Positions 26,283 through 36,086 of a stretch of DNA of 64,000 nt are shown here, in pieces. Source of the DNA: Marinobacterium litorale DSM 23545. Lineage in GTDB: Bacteria > Pseudomonadota > Gammaproteobacteria > Pseudomonadales > Balneatricaceae. The translations under genes and the position numbers were made by a program. Where the stretch lies: positions 108,188-172,187 of the forward strand of contig NZ_AUAZ01000007.1 in assembly GCF_000428985.1 (NCBI RefSeq). Direction: 5' to 3'. Below the pieces are notes generated by a model that was not told where the DNA came from, did not search any database, and worked only from the letters and a program-made list of their open reading frames with translations. How positions within the stretch are numbered: position 1 is the first letter of the stretch; each line of letters begins with the position of its first letter.

Positions 26283-28040
26283 ATGACAGACACTTCGGAT
26301 CAGCAGAACAAAGGCTCCGGCTGGGAGGTTTACCGCCGGATGCTGGTATATGTGAAACCGCTCTGGTTCGGTTTTATCGCCAGTTTTATCGGTTATTCCA
26401 TCTACGGCGCCGGACAGGCGCTGGCGGCCAAGTGGCTGGAGATGGTGGTCGATGCAGTCCAGGGCGGTGCGTTTGATCAACGGCTTTGGCTGGCGCTGGC
26501 AGTTGTGGGCATCTTCTTGATGCGCGGTGTCGGTGCGTTTATCGGCAACTACAGCATGAGTTACATTGCCCGTGAGACGGTTCACACCATGCGTACCGAC
26601 CTGTTCAGCAGTCTGTTGCGGCTACCCACCCACTACTACAACCGCAATCCCAGCGGCGAGATGCTTTCACGGCTGACCTATAACGTGGAGCAGGTGACCG
26701 GAGCGGTTACCAACGCCATCAAGATTACCATCCGTGAAGGCCTTACAGTGGTCGGTCTGCTGGGTTACATGGTCTATCTGAACTGGAAGTTGACGCTGAT
26801 CTTTCTGGCCGCGGGCCCCATCATCGGTCTGGTCGTATCGATTGCGTCCAAACGGATGCGAAAACTCAGCCGTCGTCTGCAATCCTCCGTGGGCGATATC
26901 ACGTCGGTGGCATCGGAGGCGATACGTGGTTTTCAGGTAGTGCGTATCTTTGGTGGTATTGATGCCGAGCGGGCCCGGTTTCAGAAAGCCAGTCTCCAGA
27001 ACAAGCGCCAGTTTATGAAGCTGGTGGTGACTCAGTCTCTGAATACACCGCTGGTGCAGCTGTTGATCGCGCTGGCTCTGGCGCTGCTGCTCTATGCGGC
27101 CATGGACCCTGTCGTTCTCGGTGGAATGACGACCGGCGGGTTCGTGGCGTTTTTGACCGCAGCCGGGATGCTGACCAAACCGGTCCGCCAACTGACAGAA
27201 GTCAGCCCCATTATCCAGAAGGGAATTGCTGCGGCCGAGAGCCTGTTCGGCGTGATTGATGAGCCGGGCGAAGCCGATAGCGGCAGCCGAGACGCCGGCG
27301 GCGTTCGGGGTGACCTGACGCTGCGCAACCTCTGTTTCTCCTATCCGGAAAGTGACAGTTACGCCCTTAACGGGATTAACCTGGATATCCCGGCCGGTAA
27401 AACGGTGGCGCTGGTGGGGCGCTCGGGTAGTGGTAAAACCACACTCGCCTCTTTATTGCCACGTTTCAATGATGGCTGGGACGGTGAACTGCTACTCGAT
27501 GGGGTACCGCTACAAGAGTACGCGTTGAGCAGCCTGCGCGAGCAGATCGCGCTGGTGAATCAACAGGTTGTTCTTTTTAACGGCAGTATCGCCGACAATA
27601 TCGCCTACGGTGCCATGGCAGAGGCAAGCGAAGAACAGGTGATGGAAGCGGCCAAGGCGGCCCATGTCTCCGAGTTTCTGGAGCGTCTCCCCGAGGGAAT
27701 TCATACCCTCGTCGGCGAGAACGGAGTTCTGCTCTCGGGTGGCCAGCGTCAGCGTATCGCTATCGCCCGCGCGATACTTAAAAACTCGCCACTGTTGATC
27801 CTTGATGAGGCGACCTCGGCACTGGATACCGAGTCGGAGCGCCATATCCAGGCTGCGTTGGCCGAGGTCGTTAAGGGACGCACGACCTTGGTTATCGCCC
27901 ACCGACTGTCTACCGTGGAAAAAGCGGATCTGATCGTCGTGATGGACAGCGGGAAAGTGGTTGAGCAAGGCACCCATCAGGAGCTGCTGGAGAAGGGCGG
28001 TGCCTATGCGGCGCTGCATGCGATGCAGTTCCGGGATTGA
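26283..28040 (+). CDS. msbA: Lipid A export ABC transporter MsbA
   Basis: Flips core-lipid A from the inner to the outer leaflet of the inner membrane. 585 residues (E. coli 582): an N-terminal six-helix type IV exporter domain (to about 330) fused to an ATPase with Walker A GRSGSGKTT near 379-387, signature LSGGQRQR near 484 and Walker B LLILDEATSALD. Works as a homodimer. The start is the ATG of MTDTSDQQN; a longer in-frame extension would run through the promoter and the divergent lpxL gene. Followed directly by waaA. Confidence 0.96.
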   Translation: MTDTSDQQNKGSGWEVYRRMLVYVKPLWFGFIASFIGYSIYGAGQALAAKWLEMVVDAVQGGAFDQRLWLALAVVGIFLMRGVGAFIGNYSMSYIARETVHTMRTDLFSSLLRLPTHYYNRNPSGEMLSRLTYNVEQVTGAVTNAIKITIREGLTVVGLLGYMVYLNWKLTLIFLAAGPIIGLVVSIASKRMRKLSRRLQSSVGDITSVASEAIRGFQVVRIFGGIDAERARFQKASLQNKRQFMKLVVTQSLNTPLVQLLIALALALLLYAAMDPVVLGGMTTGGFVAFLTAAGMLTKPVRQLTEVSPIIQKGIAAAESLFGVIDEPGEADSGSRDAGGVRGDLTLRNLCFSYPESDSYALNGINLDIPAGKTVALVGRSGSGKTTLASLLPRFNDGWDGELLLDGVPLQEYALSSLREQIALVNQQVVLFNGSIADNIAYGAMAEASEEQVMEAAKAAHVSEFLERLPEGIHTLVGENGVLLSGGQRQRIAIARAILKNSPLLILDEATSALDTESERHIQAALAEVVKGRTTLVIAHRLSTVEKADLIVVMDSGKVVEQGTHQELLEKGGAYAALHAMQFRD

Positions 28041-29330
28041 TTGACCGTGCTGGCCCGTGGCGTTTATTCACTGATATTTGCTCTGGCACTGCCGCTGATT
28101 CTGCTGCGTATTCTCTGGCGCTCGCGTCGCGCTCCGGCTTATCGCGAACGGCTCTCTGAGCGCTTTGGCGCGGGAGCGGCGGTGTCCGGCCGCCCGCTCT
28201 GGGTTCACGCCGTTTCCGTCGGAGAAACGCTGGCGATCGCGCCGCTGGTTGAGCGGATACTGGCGCAGGCTGACCCGCCTCAAGTGCTGATCACGACGAT
28301 GACCCCGACCGGTGCGCAGATGGTTCAGCAGCGCTTTGGGAGCCGGGTTATCCACCGCTACTGCCCCTGGGATCTGCCCGGGTTCTGGCACCTGTTCATG
28401 CGTCGAGTGACACCGCGCGCCTGCGTCATCGTAGAGACCGAGCTTTGGCCCAATATGTTAGCGGCCTGTAAACGCGCCGATATTCCCGTACTGCTGGCCA
28501 ACGCCCGGCTTTCGGCCCGCTCGGCCCGCGGCTATGGTCGATTACCCTTCCTGACCCGGCCGATGCTGCGGAGCTTGACCTGTGTGGCTGTGCAAAACCG
28601 GGTGGATGGGGATCGGTTTATTGAGCTCGGGTTGCCATCCTCGTGTCTGGAGGTCACTGGAAGTATCAAATTTGATATCCATCCGCCACAGAGTGCCGAG
28701 CAAGAAGGACTCTCTCTGCGCCAGGCGCTGGGATCGGAGCGCCCTGTATTGCTGGCGGCCAGCACTCACCGGGGTGAAGAAGAGATTCTGATTCAGTGCT
28801 GGCGGCGTCTTAGCACCCGCTGGCCGGATCTGGTGTTGATGATCGTTCCGCGCCACCCGGAGCGTTTTTCAGAAGTGCGCAGTCTGCTTCAGGCGGAGGC
28901 TGCCGGTGCGGCGATCTGCTGCCGCAGCGACGGCATTGCACCGACAATGGAAACCCGACTTTATCTGGGAGACACCCTGGGCGAGCTGATGACGTTTTAT
29001 GCGGCTGCCGATATCGCCTTTGTCGGGGGCAGTTTTAGCGGAACCGGCGGCCATAATCCGCTTGAACCGGCCGCTTTGAGCAAGGCGGTCGTGATGGGGC
29101 CGGATACGTTTAATTTCGACCAGATTACCCGCATGCTGATCGATGCCGGCGGTCTGGTGCAGGTGGAAAGACCGGAGCAGCTGGATGATGTGGTCGGCCA
29201 CTGGCTGGAATACCCGCGCGAACGGATTAAAACGGGTGCCTCGGGGCAATCGCTGGTCGCGGCCAATCAGGGCGCGCTCGATAAGCTGGAGCAGCAGGTG
29301 GCGGCTCTGCTCTCTAATCAGCCCCGGTAA
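28041..29330 (+). CDS. waaA: Kdo transferase WaaA
   Basis: Transfers Kdo from CMP-Kdo to lipid IVA, starting the LPS core. 429 residues (E. coli 425): an N-terminal membrane anchor (YSLIFALALPLILLRIL), GT30 N-domain with WVHAVSVGETLAIAPLV and TTMTPTGAQM, then GT-B C-domain with FVGGSFSGTGGHNPLEPAALSKAVVMGP. The TTG start follows the msbA stop with no gap; a GTG two codons later is an alternative. Its last 13 bases overlap the converging epimerase gene. One transferase probably adds both Kdo residues, as in most gammaproteobacteria. Confidence 0.95.
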   Translation: MTVLARGVYSLIFALALPLILLRILWRSRRAPAYRERLSERFGAGAAVSGRPLWVHAVSVGETLAIAPLVERILAQADPPQVLITTMTPTGAQMVQQRFGSRVIHRYCPWDLPGFWHLFMRRVTPRACVIVETELWPNMLAACKRADIPVLLANARLSARSARGYGRLPFLTRPMLRSLTCVAVQNRVDGDRFIELGLPSSCLEVTGSIKFDIHPPQSAEQEGLSLRQALGSERPVLLAASTHRGEEEILIQCWRRLSTRWPDLVLMIVPRHPERFSEVRSLLQAEAAGAAICCRSDGIAPTMETRLYLGDTLGELMTFYAAADIAFVGGSFSGTGGHNPLEPAALSKAVVMGPDTFNFDQITRMLIDAGGLVQVERPEQLDDVVGHWLEYPRERIKTGASGQSLVAANQGALDKLEQQVAALLSNQPR

Positions 29331-30325
29331 TAGTCCCGGTACCAGCGGGCAAAGCGTTCGATCCCCTCTTCGATTTTGACCTGTGGCTGATAACCGGTGT
29401 CGCGCATCAGCGCGCTGACATCGGCATAGGTCTGCTCCACATCGCCGGGTTGCAGGGGTAGCAGCTCTTTCTGAGCCTTCTTGCCCAGCGCCGATTCCAG
29501 CAGTTCGATATAGTAAAGGAGCTCCACCGGGCGGCTGGCACCGATATTATACAGTCGCCAGGGAGCCTTGGAGGTGGCCGGGTCCGGTTGCAGGCCCGAC
29601 CACTGAGCGTTGCCCTTCGGTATGCGGTCCAGACAGCGTACGACCCCATCGACAATATCATCGATATAGGTGAAGTCGCGCTTGTGGCGACCGTAATTGA
29701 ACACCTTTAAAGGCCGTCCCTGAGTGATGGCATCGGCAAACAGCATCGGCGACATATCGGGACGTCCCCAAGGGCCATAAACGGTAAAAAAGCGCAGCCC
29801 GGTACAGGGTAGCTGATAGAGGTGGCTGTAGCTGTGTGCCATCGCCTCGTTGGCGCGTTTGGTCGCGGCATAAAGTGAGAGCGGATGGTCCACGTTATCG
29901 TCCACCCGGAAAGGTATCTGTTCGTTGGCACCGTAAACCGAGCTTGATGAGGCATACACCAGATGTTCAACGGCTTGCTGTCGGCAGCCTTCGAGCATAT
30001 TCAGAAAGCCGATCAGGTTGGATTGACCGTAACTCTGAGGGTTGTCGATGGAATAGCGTACACCGGCCTGGGCGGCCAGGTGGACCACGCGCTCGAATCC
30101 TCCCTGATTGAATAGCGCGGCAACCGCCGCCGTATCGGCAATATCCAGCTCGATGAATCGAAAGCCCGGTGTTGATTCGAGCTGCGCCAGTCGGTCGCGC
30201 TTGAGACTGACCGCGTAATAGTCGTTGAGATTATCGATACCCACGACCTCATCGCCGCGCTCAAGCAGCTTGGCGCTGAGGTGGAAACCGATAAACCCGG
30301 CTGCGCCGGTAACCAGTACGCGCAT
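29318..30325 (-). CDS. UDP-glucuronate 4-epimerase-like NAD-dependent epimerase
   Basis: 335-residue extended SDR enzyme. Rossmann motif GAAGFIGFHLS (7-17), GIDNLNDYYAVSLKRDRL, which is typical of UDP-glucuronate 4-epimerases, SSSVYGA, and the catalytic YxxxK in SLYAATK near residue 151. It should convert UDP-glucuronate to UDP-galacturonate. It sits 4 bases downstream of ugd, whose product is its predicted substrate, so the pair forms a two-step pathway. GalA is a known acidic substituent in heptose-poor or phosphate-poor LPS cores, which fits this locus. Confidence 0.88.
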   Translation of the reverse strand: MRVLVTGAAGFIGFHLSAKLLERGDEVVGIDNLNDYYAVSLKRDRLAQLESTPGFRFIELDIADTAAVAALFNQGGFERVVHLAAQAGVRYSIDNPQSYGQSNLIGFLNMLEGCRQQAVEHLVYASSSSVYGANEQIPFRVDDNVDHPLSLYAATKRANEAMAHSYSHLYQLPCTGLRFFTVYGPWGRPDMSPMLFADAITQGRPLKVFNYGRHKRDFTYIDDIVDGVVRCLDRIPKGNAQWSGLQPDPATSKAPWRLYNIGASRPVELLYYIELLESALGKKAQKELLPLQPGDVEQTYADVSALMRDTGYQPQVKIEEGIERFARWYRDYYRG

Positions 30326-30329
30326 CGGT

Positions 30330-31673
30330 TCAGATCACCGGTTGCAGTGAGTCGGCACGGCCAATGGCGTAATAGAGCAGGCCGGCTGCCCGCACCTGTT
30401 CGGGTTCATACAGGTTGCGCCCATCCACAACCACCGGCTGCTTGAGCTTACCTTTGAGCCAGGTGAAATCGATGGTTCGGAACTGCTTCCATTCGGTACA
30501 GATCACCAGCGCATCGGCGCCATCGAGCACGTCATCCCGGTGTCCGACAAGGGCCAGATCTTCACGCTCGCCATAGATCCGGTGGGTTTCCTCCATCGCT
30601 TCCGGGTCGTAGGCTCGCACTTTGGCACCGGCATCCCAGAGCGCCTCCATCAGTACCCGGCTGGGTGCTTCGCGCATATCGTCGGTATTGGGTTTAAATG
30701 CCAGGCCCCAGAGTGCGATGGTACGGCCCGACAGGTCGCCATCAAATGCCTGACTGAGTTTCTGGAACAGAACCGACTTTTGACGGTTGTTGACCGCTTC
30801 TACGGCCTGCAGAAGCTGTGCTTCGTAGCCCACATCACCGGCTGTTCGCGCCAATGCCTGCACATCCTTGGGGAAGCAGGAGCCGCCATAGCCGCAGCCG
30901 GGGTAGATAAAGTGATAGCCGATGCGAGGGTCGGAGCCGATCCCCTGGCGCACCTGCTCGATATCGGCACCGAGGCGTTCGGCCAGGTTGGCGATCTCGT
31001 TCATGAAACTGATCTTGGTGGCGAGCATGGCATTTGCTGCGTATTTCGTCAGTTCGGCGGAGCGCACATCCATGAAGATCAGTTTTTCGTGATTGCGGTT
31101 GTAGGGTGCATAGCACTCGCGCATCCGTGAGCGGACATGCTCGGAGTCTGTACCGATGACAATCCGCGCGCCGCGCGTAAAGTCCTCAATGGCCGCGCCC
31201 TCTTTGAGAAACTCCGGGTTGGAGCAGACATCGAAGCCCAGCTCTACCTGACGCGCGGCCAGCACCCGGGAGACTTCCGCGCTAACGCGGTCCGCGGTGC
31301 CCACGGGGACGGTGGATTTGTCGACGATGATCTTGTGCTCCTGCATATGTTCGGCGATGGTGCGGGCCACCGCGAGTACATACTTCAGATCCGCTGATCC
31401 ATCCTCGTCCGGCGGGGTACCCACGGCGATAAACTGCAGCTCACCAAAGGCGACGCCTTCGGCCGCATCGGTGGTGAAGTGCAAACGCCCCTCTTCCCGG
31501 TTATGGCGTACGATCCCTTCCAGGCCCGGCTCGTAGATTGGAATAACACCCTGTTTGAGTGCCTGGATCTTGGTTTCGTCAACGTCGACACAGATGACCT
31601 GGTGGCCTGCGTCGGCCAGGCAGGCTCCCGTGACAAGGCCGACGTATCCGGTACCGAAAATAGTGATGTTCAT
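30330..31673 (-). CDS. ugd: UDP-glucose 6-dehydrogenase
   Basis: Oxidises UDP-glucose to UDP-glucuronate with two NAD. 447 residues: [20 protein letters not shown] at the N-terminus (Rossmann), FVAVGTPP-like [10 protein letters not shown], and the catalytic Cys near 266 in [14 protein letters not shown], the standard UDP-glucose dehydrogenase form; a third domain covers about 310-447. ATG start. First gene of a two-gene leftward unit with the 4-epimerase. A TATACT on the same strand about 50 bases upstream (31722-31727) is a plausible -10, with no good -35. Serves LPS and possibly exopolysaccharide. Confidence 0.94.
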   Translation of the reverse strand: MNITIFGTGYVGLVTGACLADAGHQVICVDVDETKIQALKQGVIPIYEPGLEGIVRHNREEGRLHFTTDAAEGVAFGELQFIAVGTPPDEDGSADLKYVLAVARTIAEHMQEHKIIVDKSTVPVGTADRVSAEVSRVLAARQVELGFDVCSNPEFLKEGAAIEDFTRGARIVIGTDSEHVRSRMRECYAPYNRNHEKLIFMDVRSAELTKYAANAMLATKISFMNEIANLAERLGADIEQVRQGIGSDPRIGYHFIYPGCGYGGSCFPKDVQALARTAGDVGYEAQLLQAVEAVNNRQKSVLFQKLSQAFDGDLSGRTIALWGLAFKPNTDDMREAPSRVLMEALWDAGAKVRAYDPEAMEETHRIYGEREDLALVGHRDDVLDGADALVICTEWKQFRTIDFTWLKGKLKQPVVVDGRNLYEPEQVRAAGLLYYAIGRADSLQPVI

Positions 31674-31770
31674 CGCGACATGCGGTCCTGTTGCTTGGCT
31701 TTATGACTTGATATGGGCGCGAGTATACGCGATCAAAATGACAATGGGTGATCAGTGCCCCTGACTCAAG

Positions 31771-32097
31771 TCAGAGTCCGGTGAAATCGAACTGCTCACC
31801 CGCCTGTTCGGCAAACGCGTGGCTCAGCACCTGGTCGAGCGGCTTGCTGTCACTGTCACGAATCCAGGCGGATCGTTCGTTGTCATAGTCGAAGTGAAAG
31901 CCCCCTTCCCGGGTAGCCAGCCAGAGCTGTTTCAGTGGTGGTTGGCGGGTGAAAATGATCTGACTGCCGTTCTCGCATTTCACCGTCATCATGCCGCCGT
32001 TGATCTCGCAGTCGATATCGGTATCGGCCTCATCGAGGATCTCTTCCACGCGGGTCAGGGTTTCATCGACCCGGCTCATAAACTCCGATTCTGTCAT
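31771..32097 (-). CDS. cyaY: Frataxin-like iron-sulfur assembly protein CyaY
   Basis: 108-residue cytoplasmic frataxin that binds iron and modulates cysteine desulfurase activity in Fe-S cluster assembly. The acidic first helix (VDETLTRVEEILDEADTDIDCE) and the strand motif NGGMMTVKCENGSQIIFTRQ, followed by QLWLATREGGFHFDY, are diagnostic. Length matches E. coli CyaY (106). It is divergent from lptM-lysA, the same arrangement as in E. coli and Pseudomonas. Confidence 0.95.
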   Translation of the reverse strand: MTESEFMSRVDETLTRVEEILDEADTDIDCEINGGMMTVKCENGSQIIFTRQPPLKQLWLATREGGFHFDYDNERSAWIRDSDSKPLDQVLSHAFAEQAGEQFDFTGL

Positions 32098-32130
32098 CTA
32101 TTCTTCTCCGAGTTGGCAGGTGGTGCCTCG

Positions 32131-32136
32131 ATTATA
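32131..32136 (-). promoter_or_regulatory. Putative -10 element for cyaY
   Basis: Perfect minus-strand TATAAT, 34 bases before the cyaY ATG. The -35 region is poor, so activity may depend on a regulator or be modest. Confidence 0.4.
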
Positions 32137-32202
32137 GAGACTTGCCGCACAATCCACATCCATCTGCCGCCGCAGCGGTACTCTTTAAGGGGGTTGGCGG
32201 GT

Positions 32203-32208
32203 TATAAT
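32203..32208 (+). promoter_or_regulatory. Putative -10 element for lptM-lysA-dapF operon
   Basis: Perfect plus-strand TATAAT, 62 bases before the lptM ATG, in the 172-base gap shared with the divergent cyaY promoter. No clear -35. Confidence 0.4.
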
Positions 32209-32269
32209 TTGAGGTTTACCCATTCGATGAAAGCCGGCTGCCGAGCGCAGGGCCGGGCGAGGAAGTGCG

Positions 32270-32386
32270 ATGCTGAAACTAGGCTGGCCGATTCTGATTC
32301 TGAGTGCCTTGTTAGTGAGTGGTTGCGGCCAGAAAGGCCCGCTGTCTCTGCCGCAATCCCAGGGCCCGGTGCAACAGGCGCAATGA
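32270..32386 (+). CDS. lptM: LPS-assembly lipoprotein LptM (YifL type)
   Basis: A 38-residue prelipoprotein not easily found by length alone. It starts MLKLGWPILILSALL, has the lipobox LVSGC (Cys19) and continues GQKGPLSLP, the hallmark of LptM/YifL. The mature lipoprotein has only about 20 residues. GAGGAA lies 5 bases before the ATG, and the stop overlaps a possible lysA start by ATGA. In E. coli LptM helps LptD/LptE maturation at the outer membrane. The position between cyaY and lysA/dapF is conserved. Confidence 0.9.
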   Translation: MLKLGWPILILSALLVSGCGQKGPLSLPQSQGPVQQAQ

Positions 32387-32394
32387 GAGAGATG

Positions 32395-33654
32395 ATGGAT
32401 AGTTTTGAATACCACAACGGCACCCTGTGTTGCGAAGAGGTGCCCCTGGATCGAATCGCTGATGAAGTGGGTTCGCCCACCTACGTCTATTCCCGCGATG
32501 CGCTGGAGCGTGCTTACCTGAGCTACGCTGAAGCGCTGGACGGGCGTGACGCGCTGGTCTGCTATGCGGTCAAGGCAAACTCCAATATTGCGTTGCTCAA
32601 TGTGCTGGCGCGACTGGGCGCAGGCTTCGATATCGTTTCCCTGGGTGAGCTCGAGCGTGTGCTCCGTGCCGGTGGTGATCCGAGCAAGGTGGTGTTTTCC
32701 GGTGTGGGCAAACAGGCCCACGAGATCAAGCGCGCGCTGGAAGTGGGTATTCACTGCTTCAATATCGAATCTGATGCCGAGCTGGATCGCGTCAATGCCG
32801 TGGCGGCGGAGCTGGGTGCCGTTGCGCCGGTCTCCTTCCGTGTTAACCCGGATGTGGATGCGCGTACCCACCCCTATATATCGACCGGGCTTAAAGAGAA
32901 CAAGTTCGGGATCGCCATCGATACTGCACCGGCGGTGTATCGCCGTGCGGCGGCGATGGCGAACGTGAATGTGGTGGGTGTGGACTGTCACATCGGTAGC
33001 CAGCTCACCGAGATCAGCCCCTTCCTCGATGCACTGGATCGTCTGTTGAAGCTGGTGGATCAGTTGGCCGAGGAGGGTATTACGCTACGCCATCTGGATC
33101 TGGGCGGTGGTCTGGGCGTTTGCTACACCGACGAGGCACCACCTGAACCCAAGACCTACATCGATGCGGTCATCGAGCGCCTGGGTGATCGCAAGCTGGG
33201 TCTGATTTTCGAGCCGGGGCGCTCCATTGCCGCCAACGCCGGGGTGATGCTCACTCGTGTCGAGTTTCTCAAGCAGGCCGGTGAAAAGAATTTCGCCATC
33301 ATCGATGGTGCCATGAACGATCTGATCCGCCCTTCGCTCTACAGCGCTTATCAGGAGATTATTCCGGTACAGCTGCGTGAAGAGGGTGAGGCGCGGCGCT
33401 GGGATCTGGTTGGGCCGGTATGCGAAACCGGTGATTTCCTGGGCAAGGATCGTGAGTTGATGCTGGAAGCGGGTGATCTGCTGGCGGTCTGCTCGGCGGG
33501 CGCTTACGGTTTTGTGATGGCTTCCAACTATAATACGCGTCCGCGTCCGGCCGAGGTGCTGGTGGATGACAACAAATTCTACGTGGTCCGTGAGCGGGAG
33601 ACGGTCAACGATCTGATGCGCGGGGAACAGCTGCTGCCTAAGGGGCGCTCGTAA
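32395..33654 (+). CDS. lysA: Diaminopimelate decarboxylase
   Basis: PLP enzyme converting meso-diaminopimelate to lysine. About 419 residues. The PLP lysine is Lys60 in [29 protein letters not shown] and [11 protein letters not shown] are the fold-type III phosphate and substrate motifs; [15 protein letters not shown] carries the second-subunit Cys. The start is placed at MDSFEYHNG, matching the family, with GAGAGA just upstream; ATGs at 32383 and 32392 are possible, the first overlapping the lptM stop. Its stop overlaps the dapF ATG (TAATG), indicating coupled translation. Confidence 0.95.
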   Translation: MDSFEYHNGTLCCEEVPLDRIADEVGSPTYVYSRDALERAYLSYAEALDGRDALVCYAVKANSNIALLNVLARLGAGFDIVSLGELERVLRAGGDPSKVVFSGVGKQAHEIKRALEVGIHCFNIESDAELDRVNAVAAELGAVAPVSFRVNPDVDARTHPYISTGLKENKFGIAIDTAPAVYRRAAAMANVNVVGVDCHIGSQLTEISPFLDALDRLLKLVDQLAEEGITLRHLDLGGGLGVCYTDEAPPEPKTYIDAVIERLGDRKLGLIFEPGRSIAANAGVMLTRVEFLKQAGEKNFAIIDGAMNDLIRPSLYSAYQEIIPVQLREEGEARRWDLVGPVCETGDFLGKDRELMLEAGDLLAVCSAGAYGFVMASNYNTRPRPAEVLVDDNKFYVVRERETVNDLMRGEQLLPKGRS

Positions 33655-34484
33655 TGCTGGTCCGTTTTACCAAAATGCACGGGCTGGGCAACGACTTTGT
33701 TGTCATCGACGCGATCTCCCAGCGCGTGCGTGTAAATGCGGACCAGGTACGCAGGCTGTCTGATCGTCACTGTGGTATCGGTTTTGATCAGCTCCTGCTG
33801 GTGGAACCGCCGACCCGCCCTGACATGGACTTCCGATACCGGATTTTTAATGCTGATGGCTCGGAAGTTGAACACTGCGGCAACGGTGCGCGCTGTTTCG
33901 CGCGCTTTGTGCGGGACAAACGCTTGATCATGCGGGACCGTATTTCTGTAGAAACGGCTCGCGGCAAGGCGGTTCTGCAGATCCGCCCAGACCTGCAGGT
34001 GGAGGTCGATATGGGCGCACCCGAGCTTGAACCTTCAGCTATTCCGTTTCAGGCGACAGCCCAGGCCCCCGTCTACTCGCTGGAGGTGGATAATCAGCTG
34101 GTGGAGCTCGGTGCTGTCTCCATGGGTAACCCGCACGGTGTACTGGTTGTGGACTCCGCGGATCTAGCGCCGGTGGCGGAACTGGGGCCGAAGCTCGAAT
34201 CACACGCACTGTTTCCCAACCGGGCCAATATCGGTTTCATGGAAGTGATCTCCCCCCGCGAGATCCGCCTGCGGGTGTTTGAACGCGGTGCTGGTGAGAC
34301 GCAAGCCTGCGGAACCGGAGCCTGCGCGGCTGTGGTTTCAGGGCGGTTGCGTGGTTTGCTGGACGAGACGGTGCAGGTCCACCTGCCCGGCGGTGACCTG
34401 GAGATCTCCTGGGCAGGCGAAGGTGCACCGGTGATCATGACCGGTCCGGCGGCGACGGTATTTGAAGGGCAGATCTACCTATGA
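33654..34484 (+). CDS. dapF: Diaminopimelate epimerase
   Basis: Cofactor-free racemase making meso-diaminopimelate from the LL form for lysine and peptidoglycan. 276 residues. N-terminus [15 protein letters not shown]; catalytic cysteines are Cys75 ([12 protein letters not shown]) and Cys219 (ACGTGACA). One-base overlap with lysA upstream and ATGA overlap with the DUF484 gene downstream make a tightly packed operon. Confidence 0.97.
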   Translation: MLVRFTKMHGLGNDFVVIDAISQRVRVNADQVRRLSDRHCGIGFDQLLLVEPPTRPDMDFRYRIFNADGSEVEHCGNGARCFARFVRDKRLIMRDRISVETARGKAVLQIRPDLQVEVDMGAPELEPSAIPFQATAQAPVYSLEVDNQLVELGAVSMGNPHGVLVVDSADLAPVAELGPKLESHALFPNRANIGFMEVISPREIRLRVFERGAGETQACGTGACAAVVSGRLRGLLDETVQVHLPGGDLEISWAGEGAPVIMTGPAATVFEGQIYL

Positions 34485-35176
34485 CAGAAGAGCTGATAAA
34501 CGAGACGGCCATAACCGCTGATCAGGTCGCCGACTATCTCGCAGAGCATCCGGACTTTTTCAGTCACTACGTTGGGCTGTTGGAGAAGCTTTACGTCCCC
34601 CATGAACGGGGCACGGCAATATCTCTGGTGGAGCGCCAGACATCGCTGCTGCGTAACCGCAATGAGCAGCTTCACAGTCGACTCTCCGAATTGATCGATG
34701 CGGCCAACTTCAACGATGGTCAATTCGAGAAAACCAAGCGGATGGTGTTGAACCTGCTTGAGGCGGAGACGCTGGATGAGATCTCGGTCGCCGTTGAGGA
34801 GAGTCTGTGCCAGGATTTCCATGGTGATGAGACCGTCCTGCTGCTGTTCAGCGAGAACGAGATCACCACCAATAACCTGCGGGTTCTGTCCCGGGGCGAG
34901 TGCAGCATCGTGCAGCCATTGGTTGATACCAACCTGCCCAGCTGCGGCCAGCTGTCCGAAGCGATGAACCGTTTTCTGTTCCAGGAGGCGGCGGTTCGGG
35001 TGCAGTCTTCTGCCGTGGTGCCGCTGGTTAAAGGAGAGACACTCGGGCTGCTGGCGATCGGCAGTTACGATCCCAACTACTTCCAGAGCAGCCAGGGCAC
35101 CCTGTTTCTCAGTTATGTGGGCGAGGTCCTCAGTCGCATTATCGCTCAGGTGATGAATCGCGCGGAGTCGCGCTGA
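34481..35176 (+). CDS. DUF484 family protein (YigA-like)
   Basis: 231-residue soluble protein. The N-terminal helices ([25 protein letters not shown]) and a GAF-like C-terminal region (about 95-225) are the DUF484 layout. [21 protein letters not shown] is the conserved core. It lies between dapF and xerC, as in E. coli and Pseudomonas. Function unknown; the constant link to xerC suggests a joint role, but nothing in the sequence shows one. Confidence 0.9.
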   Translation: MTEELINETAITADQVADYLAEHPDFFSHYVGLLEKLYVPHERGTAISLVERQTSLLRNRNEQLHSRLSELIDAANFNDGQFEKTKRMVLNLLEAETLDEISVAVEESLCQDFHGDETVLLLFSENEITTNNLRVLSRGECSIVQPLVDTNLPSCGQLSEAMNRFLFQEAAVRVQSSAVVPLVKGETLGLLAIGSYDPNYFQSSQGTLFLSYVGEVLSRIIAQVMNRAESR

Positions 35177-35177
35177 G

Positions 35178-36083
35178 ATGGAACCCGGAAACCAGCAGTT
35201 GCTCTCTGCGTTTCTGGGCTATCTTGCCAGTGAGCGTCAGCTCTCGGTGCACACGTTGGCGAACTATCGCCGAGATCTGGAGCGTCTTGACCAGCAGCTA
35301 CAGGAGCTGGGTTGTCCGGGTTGGCAAACGCTTTCCGAAAATAACCTGCGCAGGGCTGTGGGTCGTTTGCATGGTAATGGTCTTTCCGGTCGCTCTCTCC
35401 AGCGCATGCTCTCGGCCGTACGCAGCTTTTACCGCTACCTGACGCGCGAGGGTGTTGTCAGTCATAATCCCGCGCTGGCGATTCAGGCGCCCAAATCGTC
35501 CCGCCGCCTGCCCCAGACGCTGGACGTTGATCAGATCGATGCGCTATTGGAACGCGAGACCGAAGATCCGCTGCAGCTGCGTGATCTGGCGATTATGGAG
35601 TTGCTCTACTCATCGGGTCTGCGTGTGTCCGAGTTGGTCAGTCTGAACCTGGTTGATCTGGATTTTTCCGATGCTTCCCTGGTGGTGACCGGTAAGGGTC
35701 GCAAGACCCGGGTGTTGCCGGTGGGTCGCAAAGCTCTGGCCGCGCTTGAGCGCTGGTTTAAAGTTCGTTCCGGTTTGGTCCGTCCTGATGAAACCGCGCT
35801 TTTTGTCGGTCGCCGCGGCACTCGATTGACGACACGCGCGGTGGAGCAGCGTCTGGCACGTCAGGGTGAGCAGCAGGGCGTTAACGGTCGCGTCTATCCC
35901 CATCGGCTGCGTCACAGTTTTGCCAGTCATATGCTGGAATCCAGCTCCGACCTGCGGGCCGTACAGGAGCTGCTGGGGCATGCCGATATCGGCACCACCC
36001 AGGTTTACACCCATCTCGATTTTCAGCATCTTATGGATGTGTATGAACGTGCTCATCCCAGGGCCCGACGCAAAAAGGAGTAA
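35178..36083 (+). CDS. xerC: Tyrosine recombinase XerC
   Basis: Resolves chromosome dimers at dif with XerD and FtsK. 301 residues: SAM-like N-terminal domain (about 5-90) and catalytic domain with Arg in LYSSGLRVSELVSL, Lys in TGKGRKTR, HRLRHSFASHML and LGHADIGTTQVYTH followed by the nucleophilic Tyr region. Single-base gap after DUF484 and 3 bases before the HAD gene. Context and length identify a housekeeping XerC, not a mobile-element integrase. Confidence 0.95.
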   Translation: MEPGNQQLLSAFLGYLASERQLSVHTLANYRRDLERLDQQLQELGCPGWQTLSENNLRRAVGRLHGNGLSGRSLQRMLSAVRSFYRYLTREGVVSHNPALAIQAPKSSRRLPQTLDVDQIDALLERETEDPLQLRDLAIMELLYSSGLRVSELVSLNLVDLDFSDASLVVTGKGRKTRVLPVGRKALAALERWFKVRSGLVRPDETALFVGRRGTRLTTRAVEQRLARQGEQQGVNGRVYPHRLRHSFASHMLESSSDLRAVQELLGHADIGTTQVYTHLDFQHLMDVYERAHPRARRKKE

Positions 36084-36086
36084 CCG

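Noticed and set aside
26126..26293. Open frame extending lpxL upstream
   Set aside because: The extra 56 residues have no LpxL similarity and would cross the msbA promoter and start.
31819..32394. Open frame extending lysA 192 codons upstream
   Set aside because: It runs antisense through cyaY and over lptM; the family start MDSFEYHNG fits at 32395.
35178..36083. Tyrosine recombinase as a mobile-element integrase
   Set aside because: Housekeeping context (dapF-DUF484-xerC-yigB), XerC length and no attachment-site repeats.
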